Notes: generated from the letters alone by a model not told the origin. A stretch of DNA of 64,000 nucleotides from Sphingoaurantiacus capsulatus (GCF_042648405.1 NZ_JBHRXV010000003.1:1-64000); one strand, 5' to 3'; shown: positions 44,006 through 52,383, counted from the stretch's first letter. Numbers and translations are program-made.

Positions 44006-44404
44006 ATGACTGCTTCCGCCACCTTCCTGCGCCGCGTGCTTGCCCTCGACGCGATCACCTGCGCCGTCACGGGCGTCGCTTTTGCGGCCGGGGCATCTTT
44101 CGCATCACCGCTGCTCGGCCTGCCGGTCGACCTGCTGCAGACCGCCGGCCTGTCGCTGCTGCCCTTCGCCGCCTTCGTCGGCTGGCTGGCCAGCCGCGAG
44201 CAGCCGCCCGTCGCCGGCGTGTGGATCGCCATCATCATCAACGCGATCTGGGTGATCGACAGCTTCCTGATCGCCGCCGGCATGGGCGCGGCGCCGACGA
44301 CGCTCGGCATCGTGGTGGTGGTCGCGCAGGCGCTCGCCGTCGCGACGTTTGCCGAGCTTGAGTATCTCGGGCTGAAGCGGATGCGCACAAACGCCTTAGC
44401 GTGA
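44006..44404 (+). CDS. Small integral membrane protein, 132 aa
   Basis: Four hydrophobic segments fill most of the chain (about residues 10-32, 42-62, 68-92, 98-120), with few charged residues except a basic C-terminus (YLGLKRMRTNALA). A good AAAGGAGG ribosome site stands 7 nt before the ATG. I know no function; similar four-helix proteins are common and unstudied in this group of bacteria. It is monocistronic and followed by an intergenic repeat. Confidence 0.7.
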   Translation: MTASATFLRRVLALDAITCAVTGVAFAAGASFASPLLGLPVDLLQTAGLSLLPFAAFVGWLASREQPPVAGVWIAIIINAIWVIDSFLIAAGMGAAPTTLGIVVVVAQALAVATFAELEYLGLKRMRTNALA

Positions 44405-44413
44405 TCCGTTCAA

Positions 44414-44541
44414 GTCCCTCTCCCGCTTGCGGGAGAGGTTAGGTGAGGGTGTGCGAGCGTCAGCGAGCCGCTCGCGCGGCACACCCTCACCCTCCCACCG
44501 CTTCGCGGCGGGCCCCTCCCTCTCCCGCAAGCGGGCGAGGG
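44414..44541. repeat. Intergenic inverted repeat, CTCCCGCTTGCGGGAG type
   Basis: CCCTCTCCCGCTTGCGGGAG at the left and its mirror CTCCCGCAAGCGGGCGAGGG at the right enclose TTAGGTGAGGGTGT and ACACCCTCACC arms. The sequence is nearly the same as the copy at 60988-61093, including the inner TTAGGTGAGGG. Confidence 0.82.
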
Positions 44542-44548
44542 GTATTTG

Positions 44549-46474
44549 TTACGGCGTGACCAGCGGGAAGTCGGTGGGCGGACGGTCGAACAGCTCGCCG
44601 AAGCCGAGCAGCGCCAGCGGGTTGCCGTCGATCTTCATCACGCCTTGGCCCATCAGCTCGCGCGCCGTCGTCTGCCCGCCGAGCATGGCGAGGATGGCGG
44701 CGGTCGGCGCGGTGATGGTGGCTTCGACCTTCTCGGGGGCGCCCGCCTCGTGAATCAGCACGCCGTTGGCGATGCTGACGAGGTGGCGCTCGCCGCCGGC
44801 AACAAAGGCGATCTTGAGTTTCTTGTTGCCCGCCTTTTCGGGATCGAGACGGACGGCGAGCAGGTCGAGCAGCGACGACATCGGCATGGCGCGGGCCACG
44901 TCGAAGGCCGCCGTCTCCGAGGCCGGGGTCGCCGCCGCGCCGCGCAGCTCCTGCGCGCCCGACAGGTAGATATTTCGCCACGGCGCCGACTCGGCGCGGT
45001 AGCCGAGCTGTTCGAGCGCGTCGGCGAGCGCGGCCTTGGCGGCGGTGTTCTGCGGTTCGGCGAACACCAGCTGTTTCAGCAACTCGACCGCCCAGCGCTC
45101 GTCGCCGGCCTTGCGGGCGTCGGCGGCGAGCGAAAGCAGCTTCGCCGAGCCGCCGAGCGCCGCGACGTAGCGCTTCGCCACATCCTCGGGCGGTAGCGGA
45201 TTCAGGTTGGACGGGTTGCCGTCATAATGGCCCATGTAGCGCTGATAGACGGCGCGGGCGTTGAAGCTGGGGCTGCCGTAGTTGCCGCGGTTGAACCAGG
45301 CGCTGGCCAGCACCGGCGGCAACTCGATCATGTTGCCGATCTCGATGCCGGTGTAGCCGCGGTTCATCAGCCGCACGCTCTGGTCGTGGAGATATTTATA
45401 CGCGTCGCGCTGCAGTGCCACCGACTCGGCGATGTCCTTCTGCCCCCAGCGCGGCCAGAAATGCGAGGTGAACAGCGCCTCGGTGCGGTCGCCGTAGCGG
45501 CGCAGCGACTGGGTGAGATAATCCGCCCACGCCTTCGAATCGCGGATCAGCGCACCGCGCGGCGTCAGGATATTGTGCATCGACCCGCCGAAATTCTCGG
45601 CAAGGCAGAGCGCCTTCAGCGCGGGGAGATAGAGGTTCATCTCCGCCGGCGCCTCGCTATTGGGCGTCAGCTGGAACTCGACCGCGACGCCGTCGATGGT
45701 CGCGGTCTCGCCGGTCGCCTTCACCTCGTGCGTGGGCGCGATCAAGGTGATGCTGCCGCCCGAGGCGCGCGGGCCGATGCCGGTGCCGACATGTCCCTGC
45801 GGCCCCGCCGGGAGCCGCGAGCCGAACATATAGCTGGCGCGGCGGCCCATCGCGTTGCCGGCGATGACATTCTCGCTGACCGCATGCTCCATGAAGCCGG
45901 CGGGCGCGTAGATCGCGACCTTACCGGCCTTGACGTCGGCTTCATCAACGACGCCGCGCACCCCGCCGAAATGGTCGACGTGGCTGTGCGTGTAGATGAC
46001 GGCGGTGACCGGCTTGTCGCCGAGATGCTTTTTGACGAGGCCGATGGCGGCGCGCGCGGCCTCGGCGGTGGTCAGCGGGTCGATGACGACATAGCCGGTG
46101 GCGCCGCGGATGATGCTCATGTTGGAGAGGTCGAAGCCGCGCACCTGCCAGACGCCGGGCGTCACCTCGTAGAGGCCGTGCATCGCGGTGAGCTGGGCGT
46201 TGCGCCAGAGGCTCGGGTTGACGCTGTCGGGCGCAGGGCCCTTCAGGAACTCGACCTGGTTGAGATCGCGCACCACCGCGCCCTTGGCGTCGCGGATCAG
46301 CCCGTCGGGCAAGGTGCCGATGAAGCCCTTCTTCGCGCGGTCGAAGTCGCTGGTGTCCTTGAACGGCAGCGCCTTCAGCACCGCCGCGTTCGCCGCCTTG
46401 GTGCCCGCCGTCGGCTCCGCTGCCTGCGCCGTTCCCCCCAGCAGAATCGCCGATATCGCGATCAGCCCCCGCAT
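44549..46474 (-). CDS. Exported alkyl-sulfatase-like metallo-beta-lactamase-fold hydrolase
   Basis: A 641-residue protein with a signal peptide (ending TAQAA), an MBL domain with the zinc motif THSHVDHFGG near residue 172 and the second ligands in GGSMHN near 315, an alkyl-sulfatase dimerisation domain (about 390-520), and a C-terminal SCP2-like domain (about 530-640). This is the layout of SdsA1-type alkyl sulfatases, which hydrolyse surfactants such as SDS, but relatives act on other esters. The start is at ATG 46474. The gene diverges from a VOC gene 55 bp away. Confidence 0.9.
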   Translation of the reverse strand: MRGLIAISAILLGGTAQAAEPTAGTKAANAAVLKALPFKDTSDFDRAKKGFIGTLPDGLIRDAKGAVVRDLNQVEFLKGPAPDSVNPSLWRNAQLTAMHGLYEVTPGVWQVRGFDLSNMSIIRGATGYVVIDPLTTAEAARAAIGLVKKHLGDKPVTAVIYTHSHVDHFGGVRGVVDEADVKAGKVAIYAPAGFMEHAVSENVIAGNAMGRRASYMFGSRLPAGPQGHVGTGIGPRASGGSITLIAPTHEVKATGETATIDGVAVEFQLTPNSEAPAEMNLYLPALKALCLAENFGGSMHNILTPRGALIRDSKAWADYLTQSLRRYGDRTEALFTSHFWPRWGQKDIAESVALQRDAYKYLHDQSVRLMNRGYTGIEIGNMIELPPVLASAWFNRGNYGSPSFNARAVYQRYMGHYDGNPSNLNPLPPEDVAKRYVAALGGSAKLLSLAADARKAGDERWAVELLKQLVFAEPQNTAAKAALADALEQLGYRAESAPWRNIYLSGAQELRGAAATPASETAAFDVARAMPMSSLLDLLAVRLDPEKAGNKKLKIAFVAGGERHLVSIANGVLIHEAGAPEKVEATITAPTAAILAMLGGQTTARELMGQGVMKIDGNPLALLGFGELFDRPPTDFPLVTP

Positions 46475-46529
46475 CTCGCCCTCCCCTGTTGTTTGCGGCA
46501 TGCTGCGCCGATCAGCGAGGACCGGCAAT

Positions 46530-46904
46530 ATGGCGAAGATCACAGGGTTGGGCGGCGTCTTCTACAAGGTGAAGGACACCGCGGCGACGAAGGCCTGGTA
46601 TGCGGAAAAACTCGGCATCGGCGGCGAATGGGGGACGATGTTCCGCCTGTCGGACGGCGGGGCGGAGGGCTACAGCCTGCTGAGCCCCTTCAAGGCCGAG
46701 ACCGACTATTTCGCGCCGAGCATCCTGCCGTTCATGATCAACCTGCGCGTCGACGATCTCGATGCCTTCCTTATCGAGCTGAAGGGGAAGGGCGTCGAGG
46801 CGATCGGCACGCAGAACGAGGACTATGGCAAGTTCGCGTGGATCGTCGATCCGGACGGGGTGAAGATCGAACTGTGGGAGCAGATCGGCCCGGCACCGGT
46901 CTAA
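46530..46904 (+). CDS. VOC family protein
   Basis: A 124-residue vicinal-oxygen-chelate protein: ITGLGGVFYKVKDTAATKAWYAEKLGI in the first module and VDDLDAFLIELKGKGVEAIG and ...WIVDPDGVKIELWEQIG in the second. The final Glu in KIELWE is the usual metal ligand; the N-terminal His ligand position is occupied by Phe in GVFYKV, so metal binding may be altered. The reaction is unknown. It starts at ATG 46530 and interlocks by 4 bp with the convergent TusA-like gene. Confidence 0.82.
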   Translation: MAKITGLGGVFYKVKDTAATKAWYAEKLGIGGEWGTMFRLSDGGAEGYSLLSPFKAETDYFAPSILPFMINLRVDDLDAFLIELKGKGVEAIGTQNEDYGKFAWIVDPDGVKIELWEQIGPAPV

Positions 46905-47128
46905 CCGAGATCGATCAGCCAGCGGGTGACTTCGCCTTCATCGCTGCGGCTGACCAGCGTCCAGCCGCGCTCGCGAACGAACGCCGGCACGTCCGCGTGC
47001 GCCGCCGGGTCTTCGCTTAGCAGCTCGACACGGCCGGTCATCCCTTCGGCCGCCTTGCGCAGCCGGAGCACCGGCAGCGGGCAGCGCAGGCCGCGCGCAT
47101 CGACGTGAATGACAGGTTGGCTTTCCAC
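46901..47128 (-). CDS. TusA-like sulfur-carrier family protein
   Basis: A 75-residue protein. The active Cys motif CPLP (in ARGLRCPLPVLRLRKAAEG) is near residue 16, followed by the conserved second half LLSEDPAAHADVPAFVRERGW; the layout is that of SirA/TusA/YedF proteins, which relay sulfur as a Cys persulfide for thiolation of tRNA or for other sulfur transfers. No tusBCDE or sulfur gene is adjacent. It diverges from a DECR-like gene 45 bp away and interlocks by 4 bp with the VOC gene. Confidence 0.9.
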   Translation of the reverse strand: MESQPVIHVDARGLRCPLPVLRLRKAAEGMTGRVELLSEDPAAHADVPAFVRERGWTLVSRSDEGEVTRWLIDLG

Positions 47129-47173
47129 CCCCCGCGCTTAGCATGGCCGCAACGACCAAGGGGAGGGTTAGCG

Positions 47174-48067
47174 ATGTTCAGGGACGATCTGCTGAAGGGC
47201 CAGAAGATTCTGGTGACCGGCGGCGGCACCGGGCTCGGCAAGTCGATGTCCGAGGCATTCATGCGGCTCGGCGCGCATGTCATCATCTGGGGCCGGCGCG
47301 GCAGCGTGCTCGACGAGACCGCCGCCGAAATGCGCGAGGCGACCGGCGGCACCTGCGATGCGGTCGCCGTCGACATCCGCAACGCCGGCGCGATCGACGA
47401 GGCGATGGACGCGGCGTTCGAGGGCGGCGCGCTCACCGGCCTCGTCAACAACGCCGCGGGCAATTTCATCAGCCGCACCGAGGATCTGTCGGCGAACGCG
47501 TTCAACGCCATCGCCTCGATCGTCGCGCATGGCACGTTCAACACCACGGTGGCGACCGGCAAGCGCTGGATCGAGGGCGGGCACAAGGGCAGCATCCTGT
47601 CGATCGTCACCACCTGGGTGTGGGTCGGCGGGCCGTTTACTGTGCCGTCGGCGATGTCGAAGGCGGGCGTCGCGGCGATGACGCAGAGCCTTGCTGTCGA
47701 ATGGGGGCCGAAAGGCATCCGCGCCAACGCCATCGCGCCGGGCCCCTTCCCGACCAAGGGCGCGTGGGACCGGCTGATGCCCGAACCGGCGATGAAGAAG
47801 CTCGGCGGCGCCAACAGCCTTGGCGATACCGGCATTCCGCTGCGCCGGCTGGGCGAGCATCGGGAGCTGACCAACCTCGCTTCCTTCCTGATGTCGGACG
47901 GCTGCGACTATCTGACGGGCGCGGTGATCCCGCTCGACGGTGGCCAGTGGCTGACCAGCGGCGGCAATTTCCACGCGCTCACCAATCTCGACGACGGCGA
48001 CTGGTCGGCGATCCGCGAGACGATCGCGGCGAGCAGCGCCGCCGATCGCGCCAAGCGCAGCGCCTGA
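47174..48067 (+). CDS. SDR oxidoreductase, 2,4-dienoyl-CoA-reductase-like
   Basis: A 297-residue short-chain dehydrogenase related to 2,4-dienoyl-CoA reductases. The cofactor loop TGGGTGLG is at residues 15-22, NNAAGNF near 94, and instead of YxxxK the family pattern VPSAMSKAG with Ser and Lys is near 158. GPFPTKGAWDRL near 192 is also DECR-like. Where relatives, as I recall them, have a Tyr in a TTYAWTG-like segment, this protein reads TTWVWVG, so the catalytic Tyr may be replaced by Trp. It would act on unsaturated acyl-CoA with NADPH. Start at ATG 47174 with GGGGAGGG upstream. Confidence 0.85.
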   Translation: MFRDDLLKGQKILVTGGGTGLGKSMSEAFMRLGAHVIIWGRRGSVLDETAAEMREATGGTCDAVAVDIRNAGAIDEAMDAAFEGGALTGLVNNAAGNFISRTEDLSANAFNAIASIVAHGTFNTTVATGKRWIEGGHKGSILSIVTTWVWVGGPFTVPSAMSKAGVAAMTQSLAVEWGPKGIRANAIAPGPFPTKGAWDRLMPEPAMKKLGGANSLGDTGIPLRRLGEHRELTNLASFLMSDGCDYLTGAVIPLDGGQWLTSGGNFHALTNLDDGDWSAIRETIAASSAADRAKRSA

Positions 48068-48107
48068 CCGACTATCGCGGCGCGGGCGGCTCTGGCATGA
48101 GGCGCGG

Positions 48108-49343
48108 GTGACTTCGGCCCCGCCCTCGCGCCACGCGCTCAGCTTCATCTTTTTCACCGTGCTGATCGATACGATCGGCTTCGGCATCGTCATCCCGGTG
48201 CTGCCCGAGCTGATCATGGAGCTGACGGGCAAGCCGGTGAACGAGGCGGCGCGGATCGGCGGCTGGCTGGCGTTCGCCTACGCGATCACGCAGTTCGGCT
48301 GCGGGCCGCTCGCGGGCAATTTGTCCGACCGGTTCGGGCGGCGTCCGGTGCTGATCGCCTCGCTGCTCGCCTTTGCCGTCGACTATGCGCTGATGGGCTT
48401 TGCGCCGACCTTGGCGCTGCTGTTCGTCGGGCGGATCATCGCCGGCATCACCGGCGCGTCCTACACCACCGCCTATGCCTATATCGCCGACATCAGCCCG
48501 CCCGAAAAACGCGCGCAGAATTTCGGGCTGATGGGCATGGCGTTCGGCTTCGGCTTCATCATCGGGCCGGCGATCGGCGGCCTCGCCGGCGAGTATCTCG
48601 GGACACGCGCGCCGTTCTTCATCGCCGGTGGCCTCGCCCTCCTGAACGCCGCCTACGGCTGGCTGGTGCTGCCCGAGAGCCTGCCGCCCGAGCGGCGGCG
48701 AAAGTTCGATATCAAGCGCGCCAATCCGGTCGGCACGCTGATCCAGCTGAAGCGCTACCAGCCGGTGGTGCTCGGCCTCGCCGCGGCGATGTTCGCCTGG
48801 CAGCTCGGCCACCAGTCGCTGCAGGGCACCTGGAATTTCTACGCCATCTATCGCTTCGACTGGTCGCCGGGAATGATCGGCGCCAGCCTTGCCGCGGTCG
48901 GTGTAACCGCCGCCATCGTGCAGGGCGGGCTGGTGCGCATCATCATCCCCAAGATCGGCGAGTATCGCGCGGTGCAATACGGCCTGATGTCGGGCCTCGC
49001 CTCCTTCGTGATCTACGCGGCGGCGACCGAGGGCTGGATGGTCTATGTCGGCATCCTCGTCGGCGCGCTGTCGGGCCTGGCCTATCCGTCGATGAACGCG
49101 CTGATGTCGCAGCGGGTCGAGCCCGACGCGCAGGGCGAGCTGCAGGGCGCCGTCGCGTCGCTGCTCAGCCTGTCGACGATCATCGGCCCGCCGCTGATGA
49201 CGCAATTGTTCGGCTATTTCACCAGCGCCGCCGCGCCCTTCCCGTTGCCGGGGGCGGCGTTCCTGCTGGCGGCTGTCCTGACTCTGGTAAGCCTGCTGCT
49301 CTTCCGAAGAGCGACCGCCGTTAGCGGATCTGACGGATCTTGA
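48108..49343 (+). CDS. MFS transporter of the TetA/TCR type
   Basis: A 411-residue drug-proton antiporter-like protein with 12 predicted helices. The motif A loop GPLAGNLSDRFGRRPVLI is near residue 62-80 and helix 1 reads IFFTVLIDTIGFGIVIPVLPEL, which is characteristic of the TetA/BcrCflA group. Family members export tetracyclines or other small molecules; whether this is a resistance gene cannot be said. It starts at GTG 48108, 41 bp after a DECR-like gene on the same strand. Its last 23 bp overlap the convergent gene 49321-50295. Confidence 0.88.
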   Translation: MTSAPPSRHALSFIFFTVLIDTIGFGIVIPVLPELIMELTGKPVNEAARIGGWLAFAYAITQFGCGPLAGNLSDRFGRRPVLIASLLAFAVDYALMGFAPTLALLFVGRIIAGITGASYTTAYAYIADISPPEKRAQNFGLMGMAFGFGFIIGPAIGGLAGEYLGTRAPFFIAGGLALLNAAYGWLVLPESLPPERRRKFDIKRANPVGTLIQLKRYQPVVLGLAAAMFAWQLGHQSLQGTWNFYAIYRFDWSPGMIGASLAAVGVTAAIVQGGLVRIIIPKIGEYRAVQYGLMSGLASFVIYAAATEGWMVYVGILVGALSGLAYPSMNALMSQRVEPDAQGELQGAVASLLSLSTIIGPPLMTQLFGYFTSAAAPFPLPGAAFLLAAVLTLVSLLLFRRATAVSGSDGS

Positions 49344-50295
49344 TGCCCCAGACGTGATAGATCTGGGCGAAGCCCCAAGCGGGGAAGATGCGGCGTTTTC
49401 CGTGCCGGCCGCGCACGATGTAGAGCCCCGAGGGGTGCACCCACATATTCTGTGACAGCTCCTGCGATTCCTCGACGAGCCGGTCCTTGTCCTCGGACGT
49501 GTAGCGCTTGGCGATCGTCGCGGGGCCGACGGGCGTTACCAGCGCGGGCCGTGTGAAGCTGCGATAGACGGTGAAGGCGATGAAGGCGACGAGCAGCGCC
49601 ATCAGCACGAAAATCCAGCGCATCCAGCCGAGCGGTGTGTCGCCCCCCGCCACCGCGCCGCCCTGCGCGGCACCGGGCGCCGAGCTGAGCTGACCGCCGC
49701 CTGTTTCCGCCTTCGGATTGCCGAGCTGAACCCCGACCTTGGGGTCGACATAGGATTTCTGGCCGCCGTCGGCGATCGGCGCGGCGCTGATCGTACCGTC
49801 GTCGGAGTTCATCGGCTCGACCTGCCCGTCGCCGCCGTCGGCGAGCAGCCCACCGTCCTGATCGACGCTGACGAGGTAGAGCGGGCGGTTGGTGCAGGCG
49901 ACCTTCAGGGTCGTGACCGTCACCGTCTGCCGGTAGACCTGATAATGGGTGACGTTGGGGCAGATGCCGCCGAGGCTGTTGATCGAATCGCGCAGCAACC
50001 CCGCGATCTCACGGACGTTTCCGCCGTCGTTGAGCGCGATATAGGCCTGCTTGCCGAGCGCCACCGCCTGCGATTCCGGCGGGCCGGGCTCCTTGGCGAT
50101 GGCGTCGCGCACTTCGCCAGCGACAGGCGCCGCAGCCGCGGCGGCGGGCGATCCGGCGGTCGGTGCGGAAACGGGCGGGGCGGCGGCAGGAACCGGGCCG
50201 GCGGGCGTATCGGTGGGCTGCGTTGCAGGCACGGCGGCGAGCGGCGCGGACACCAGCGCCGACAGCAGGACCGCGATCCGCGATACTTTCGCCAT
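49321..50295 (-). CDS. Exported membrane protein of unknown function, 324 aa
   Basis: It has a signal peptide (about residues 1-23), an Ala/Pro-rich region to about 60, a domain with VALGKQAYIALNDGGNVREIAGLLRDSINSLGGICPNVTHYQVYRQTVTVTTLKVACTN near 78-136 including two Cys, a Gly-rich linker, one transmembrane helix (about 226-246, WMRWIFVLMALLVAFIAF), and a C-terminal tail of about 75 residues ending HPSGLYIVRGRHGKRRIFPAWGFAQIYHVWGIKIRQIR. If the signal peptide is used, the last part faces the cytoplasm. I do not recognise the family. The gene overlaps the convergent TetA-like gene by 23 bp. Confidence 0.7.
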   Translation of the reverse strand: MAKVSRIAVLLSALVSAPLAAVPATQPTDTPAGPVPAAAPPVSAPTAGSPAAAAAAPVAGEVRDAIAKEPGPPESQAVALGKQAYIALNDGGNVREIAGLLRDSINSLGGICPNVTHYQVYRQTVTVTTLKVACTNRPLYLVSVDQDGGLLADGGDGQVEPMNSDDGTISAAPIADGGQKSYVDPKVGVQLGNPKAETGGGQLSSAPGAAQGGAVAGGDTPLGWMRWIFVLMALLVAFIAFTVYRSFTRPALVTPVGPATIAKRYTSEDKDRLVEESQELSQNMWVHPSGLYIVRGRHGKRRIFPAWGFAQIYHVWGIKIRQIR

Positions 50296-50404
50296 GCTCC
50301 CCCTTATAAGCATCGGCCTGCCCTAACCCATATCAACCCGCCTGTCAGCGCCTACGCGCGACAAGTTGATGAGGAGTGACAGTTAAAGCGGGAAGTTCCG
50401 CGAA

Positions 50405-50479
<75 letters not shown>

Positions 50480-50558
50480 AGGCCATTCGCGTGAGGGGGG
50501 CGTATGAGGATGCCGCCGTTGGTTGTCAAGCGAAGGCGACAGCCGTTAAGGACGAAAC

Positions 50559-50687
50559 ATGGCGGATGCGACGAAAGAGACCCGCGAGGAGCGGCTGGCC
50601 AAGGCGCTGCGGGCGAATCTGCAGCGTCGCAAGGCCCGCGACCGCGCCGAAGACGAGGCCAGCAAGGCCGATCCGGCGAAGGACTAG
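50559..50687 (+). CDS. Small conserved-looking protein, 42 aa
   Basis: It reads MADATKETREERLAKALRAN and continues LQRRKARDRAEDEASKADPAKD, a highly charged single amphipathic helix rich in Arg, Lys, Glu and Ala. I recall similar 40-60 residue proteins in sphingomonads with the same ALRANLxRRKAxxR core, with no known function. The ATG at 50559 is preceded by TTAAGGAC. Its stop interlocks by 4 bp (CTAG) with the convergent msrA stop. An RNA- or DNA-binding or assembly role would suit the charge pattern but is conjecture. Confidence 0.65.
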   Translation: MADATKETREERLAKALRANLQRRKARDRAEDEASKADPAKD

Positions 50688-51259
50688 CCCGCCTTTTTCC
50701 AGACTTTCGCCAGCGCCGCGTCGCGGCCGCAGCCGATCCGGTACATGCGGTAGCGGCCCGGATTCTTCACATGGAAATCCTGATGCGATGCATCGGCGGC
50801 GTAGAAGGGCGCGGCGGGCAGGATCTTCGTCGCGATCAGCCCCGGCAGCACGCCGCTCTTCGCCAGTTTTGTCTTCGACGCCTCGGCGGCGACACGCTGG
50901 TCAGCTGTGACAAAGATCGCGGTGCGATAGCTGGCGCCCTGATCGCAGAACTGGCCGTCGGGATCGGTCGGGTCGATCGAGCGCCAATAATGGTCGAGCA
51001 GCTGCGCGTATCTGACGCGCTTCGGGTCATAGACGACGCGCACCGCCTCGAGATGGCCGGTGCCGCCGCTGACGACCCGATCATAGCTGGGGTTGGCGAC
51101 CTTGCCGCCGCTGAAGCCCGAGGTGGTCGAGATGACGCCCGGCACCTTGTCGAAGGCGACCTCGGTGCTCCAGAAGCAGCCGCCGGCGAACACCGCGGTT
51201 GCCGCCTGCGCGGCGCCGCCGGTCAGCAGCGCCACCATCGCGATCAAGCCTTTACGCAT
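50684..51259 (-). CDS. msrA: Exported peptide-methionine (S)-S-oxide reductase
   Basis: A 191-residue enzyme that reduces the S-epimer of methionine sulfoxide. The catalytic GGCFWS motif is near residue 27, directly behind a signal peptide (MRKGLIAMVALLTGGAAQA), so it acts in the periplasm. ISTTSGFSGGKVANPSYDRVVSGGTGHLEAVRVVYDP and ASHQDFHVKNP are also conserved. Other Cys are in FCDQGAS and IGCGRD; the last is a likely resolving Cys. It overlaps the msrB stop by 1 bp (TGATG). Confidence 0.94.
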   Translation of the reverse strand: MRKGLIAMVALLTGGAAQAATAVFAGGCFWSTEVAFDKVPGVISTTSGFSGGKVANPSYDRVVSGGTGHLEAVRVVYDPKRVRYAQLLDHYWRSIDPTDPDGQFCDQGASYRTAIFVTADQRVAAEASKTKLAKSGVLPGLIATKILPAAPFYAADASHQDFHVKNPGRYRMYRIGCGRDAALAKVWKKAG

Positions 51260-51753
51260 CACGCCCTCCCCGCCGGCAGGAATTTCATCGCATCGCCGTT
51301 CATGCAATACCGCAGCCCGGTCGGCGGCGGTCCATCCTCGAACACATGGCCCAGGTGACCACCACAGCGGCGGCAATGCACCTCGGTGCGCACCATCATC
51401 AGGCTGCGGTCGACCGTGGTGCCGATCGCGTTCTTCAGCGGCTGATAGAAGCTCGGCCAGCCGGTGCCGCTTTCGAACTTGGTCTTCGCGCTGAACAACG
51501 GCAGCGCGCAGCCGGCGCAGGCGAAAATGCCCGCCCGCTTCTCGCGGTTGAGCGGGCTCGACCCCGGATATTCGGTCTTGTGCTTGCGCAGTACCGCGAA
51601 CTGGTCGGCGGTGAGGCGCTTGCGCCATTCAGCTTCGGTCAGTTCGACCTCGAAGCGCTTCGCCGGCTTGCCAGCACCACCGAGCGCGATGGCGCTGGCC
51701 ATGCCCGCAAGTCCGACGAAAAAGCGGCGGCGATCCAACGAATTGATCATCAT
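51259..51753 (-). CDS. msrB: Tat-exported peptide-methionine (R)-S-oxide reductase
   Basis: A 164-residue enzyme for the R-epimer. The N-terminus NSLDRRRFFVGLAGMASAIALG carries a twin-arginine motif, so it should be exported folded with its zinc. Zinc cysteines are in FACAGCALPLF and HCRRCGGHLGHVF, and the catalytic Cys in LRYCMNGDAM, complete. SGTGWPSFY is also conserved. It is the middle gene of gpx-msrB-msrA; the three overlap or lie within 65 bp and are likely one operon for repairing oxidised proteins outside the cytoplasm. Confidence 0.94.
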   Translation of the reverse strand: MMINSLDRRRFFVGLAGMASAIALGGAGKPAKRFEVELTEAEWRKRLTADQFAVLRKHKTEYPGSSPLNREKRAGIFACAGCALPLFSAKTKFESGTGWPSFYQPLKNAIGTTVDRSLMMVRTEVHCRRCGGHLGHVFEDGPPPTGLRYCMNGDAMKFLPAGRA

Positions 51754-51816
51754 CTGTCCCTCTCCACACGGAGATAGGTACGATCGCCGCCGATACTTGG
51801 CTTTCGCCTGCGGCGG

Positions 51817-52383
51817 CTAGCCGCGCTTGGCGGCCAGCGCCTTTTCGATCGCGGCCATCACTTCGGGCGCGTCGGGCTTGATGCGGGTTCCGAACGCGGC
51901 GATCAGCTGGCCGTCGCGGCCGACGAGATATTTGTGGAAATTCCACTTCGGCACGTTGTCGGCGCCGAGCTTGGTGGCCGCCCAAGTATAGAAGGGCGCC
52001 GCCTGCGGGCCGGTGACCTTCGCCTTTTCGGTCAGCGGGAAGCGGATGCCGAACTTCGATTCGCAGAATTCCGCGATCTCCTTGTTCGAGCCGAACTCCT
52101 GCCCCTTGAAGTCGCCCGACGGCACGCCGAGCACGGTGAAGCCCTTCGCCTTGTAGGTCTCATGGACCTTCTGCAGCGCCTCATATTGCGGGGTGAAGCC
52201 GCAGAAGGAGGCGGTGTTCACCACCATCATCACCTGCCCCTTGTACTTGGACAGCGGCAGCGGCTTGCCGTCGATCGACGTCATCCTGATGTCGTAGGCC
52301 GAGCCGATCTCGGTCGGCGCCTTGGCCGGCGCGGCGGCGATCACCGCCACGGCGGCAGCGGCGATGGTCAGATGCTTGTACAT
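51817..52383 (-). CDS. Exported glutathione-peroxidase-family thiol peroxidase
   Basis: A 188-residue protein with a signal peptide (ending APAKA) and a thioredoxin-fold domain. The peroxidatic Cys is in VVNTASFCGFTPQYEALQ near residue 61, the Gln-containing FKGQEFGSNKEI near 95, and the catalytic Trp/Asn pair in PKWNFHKYLVGRDG near 145. Bacterial members usually draw electrons from thioredoxin-like proteins rather than glutathione. It removes lipid or hydrogen peroxides. It is the first gene of an exported oxidative repair set with msrB and msrA. ATG at 52383. Confidence 0.92.
   Translation of the reverse strand: MYKHLTIAAAAVAVIAAAPAKAPTEIGSAYDIRMTSIDGKPLPLSKYKGQVMMVVNTASFCGFTPQYEALQKVHETYKAKGFTVLGVPSGDFKGQEFGSNKEIAEFCESKFGIRFPLTEKAKVTGPQAAPFYTWAATKLGADNVPKWNFHKYLVGRDGQLIAAFGTRIKPDAPEVMAAIEKALAAKRG

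Noticed and set aside
44414..44541. Repeated hairpins as part of a CRISPR array
   Set aside because: The repeats are mirrored pairs dispersed over the window, not direct repeats with regular spacers, and there are no cas genes.
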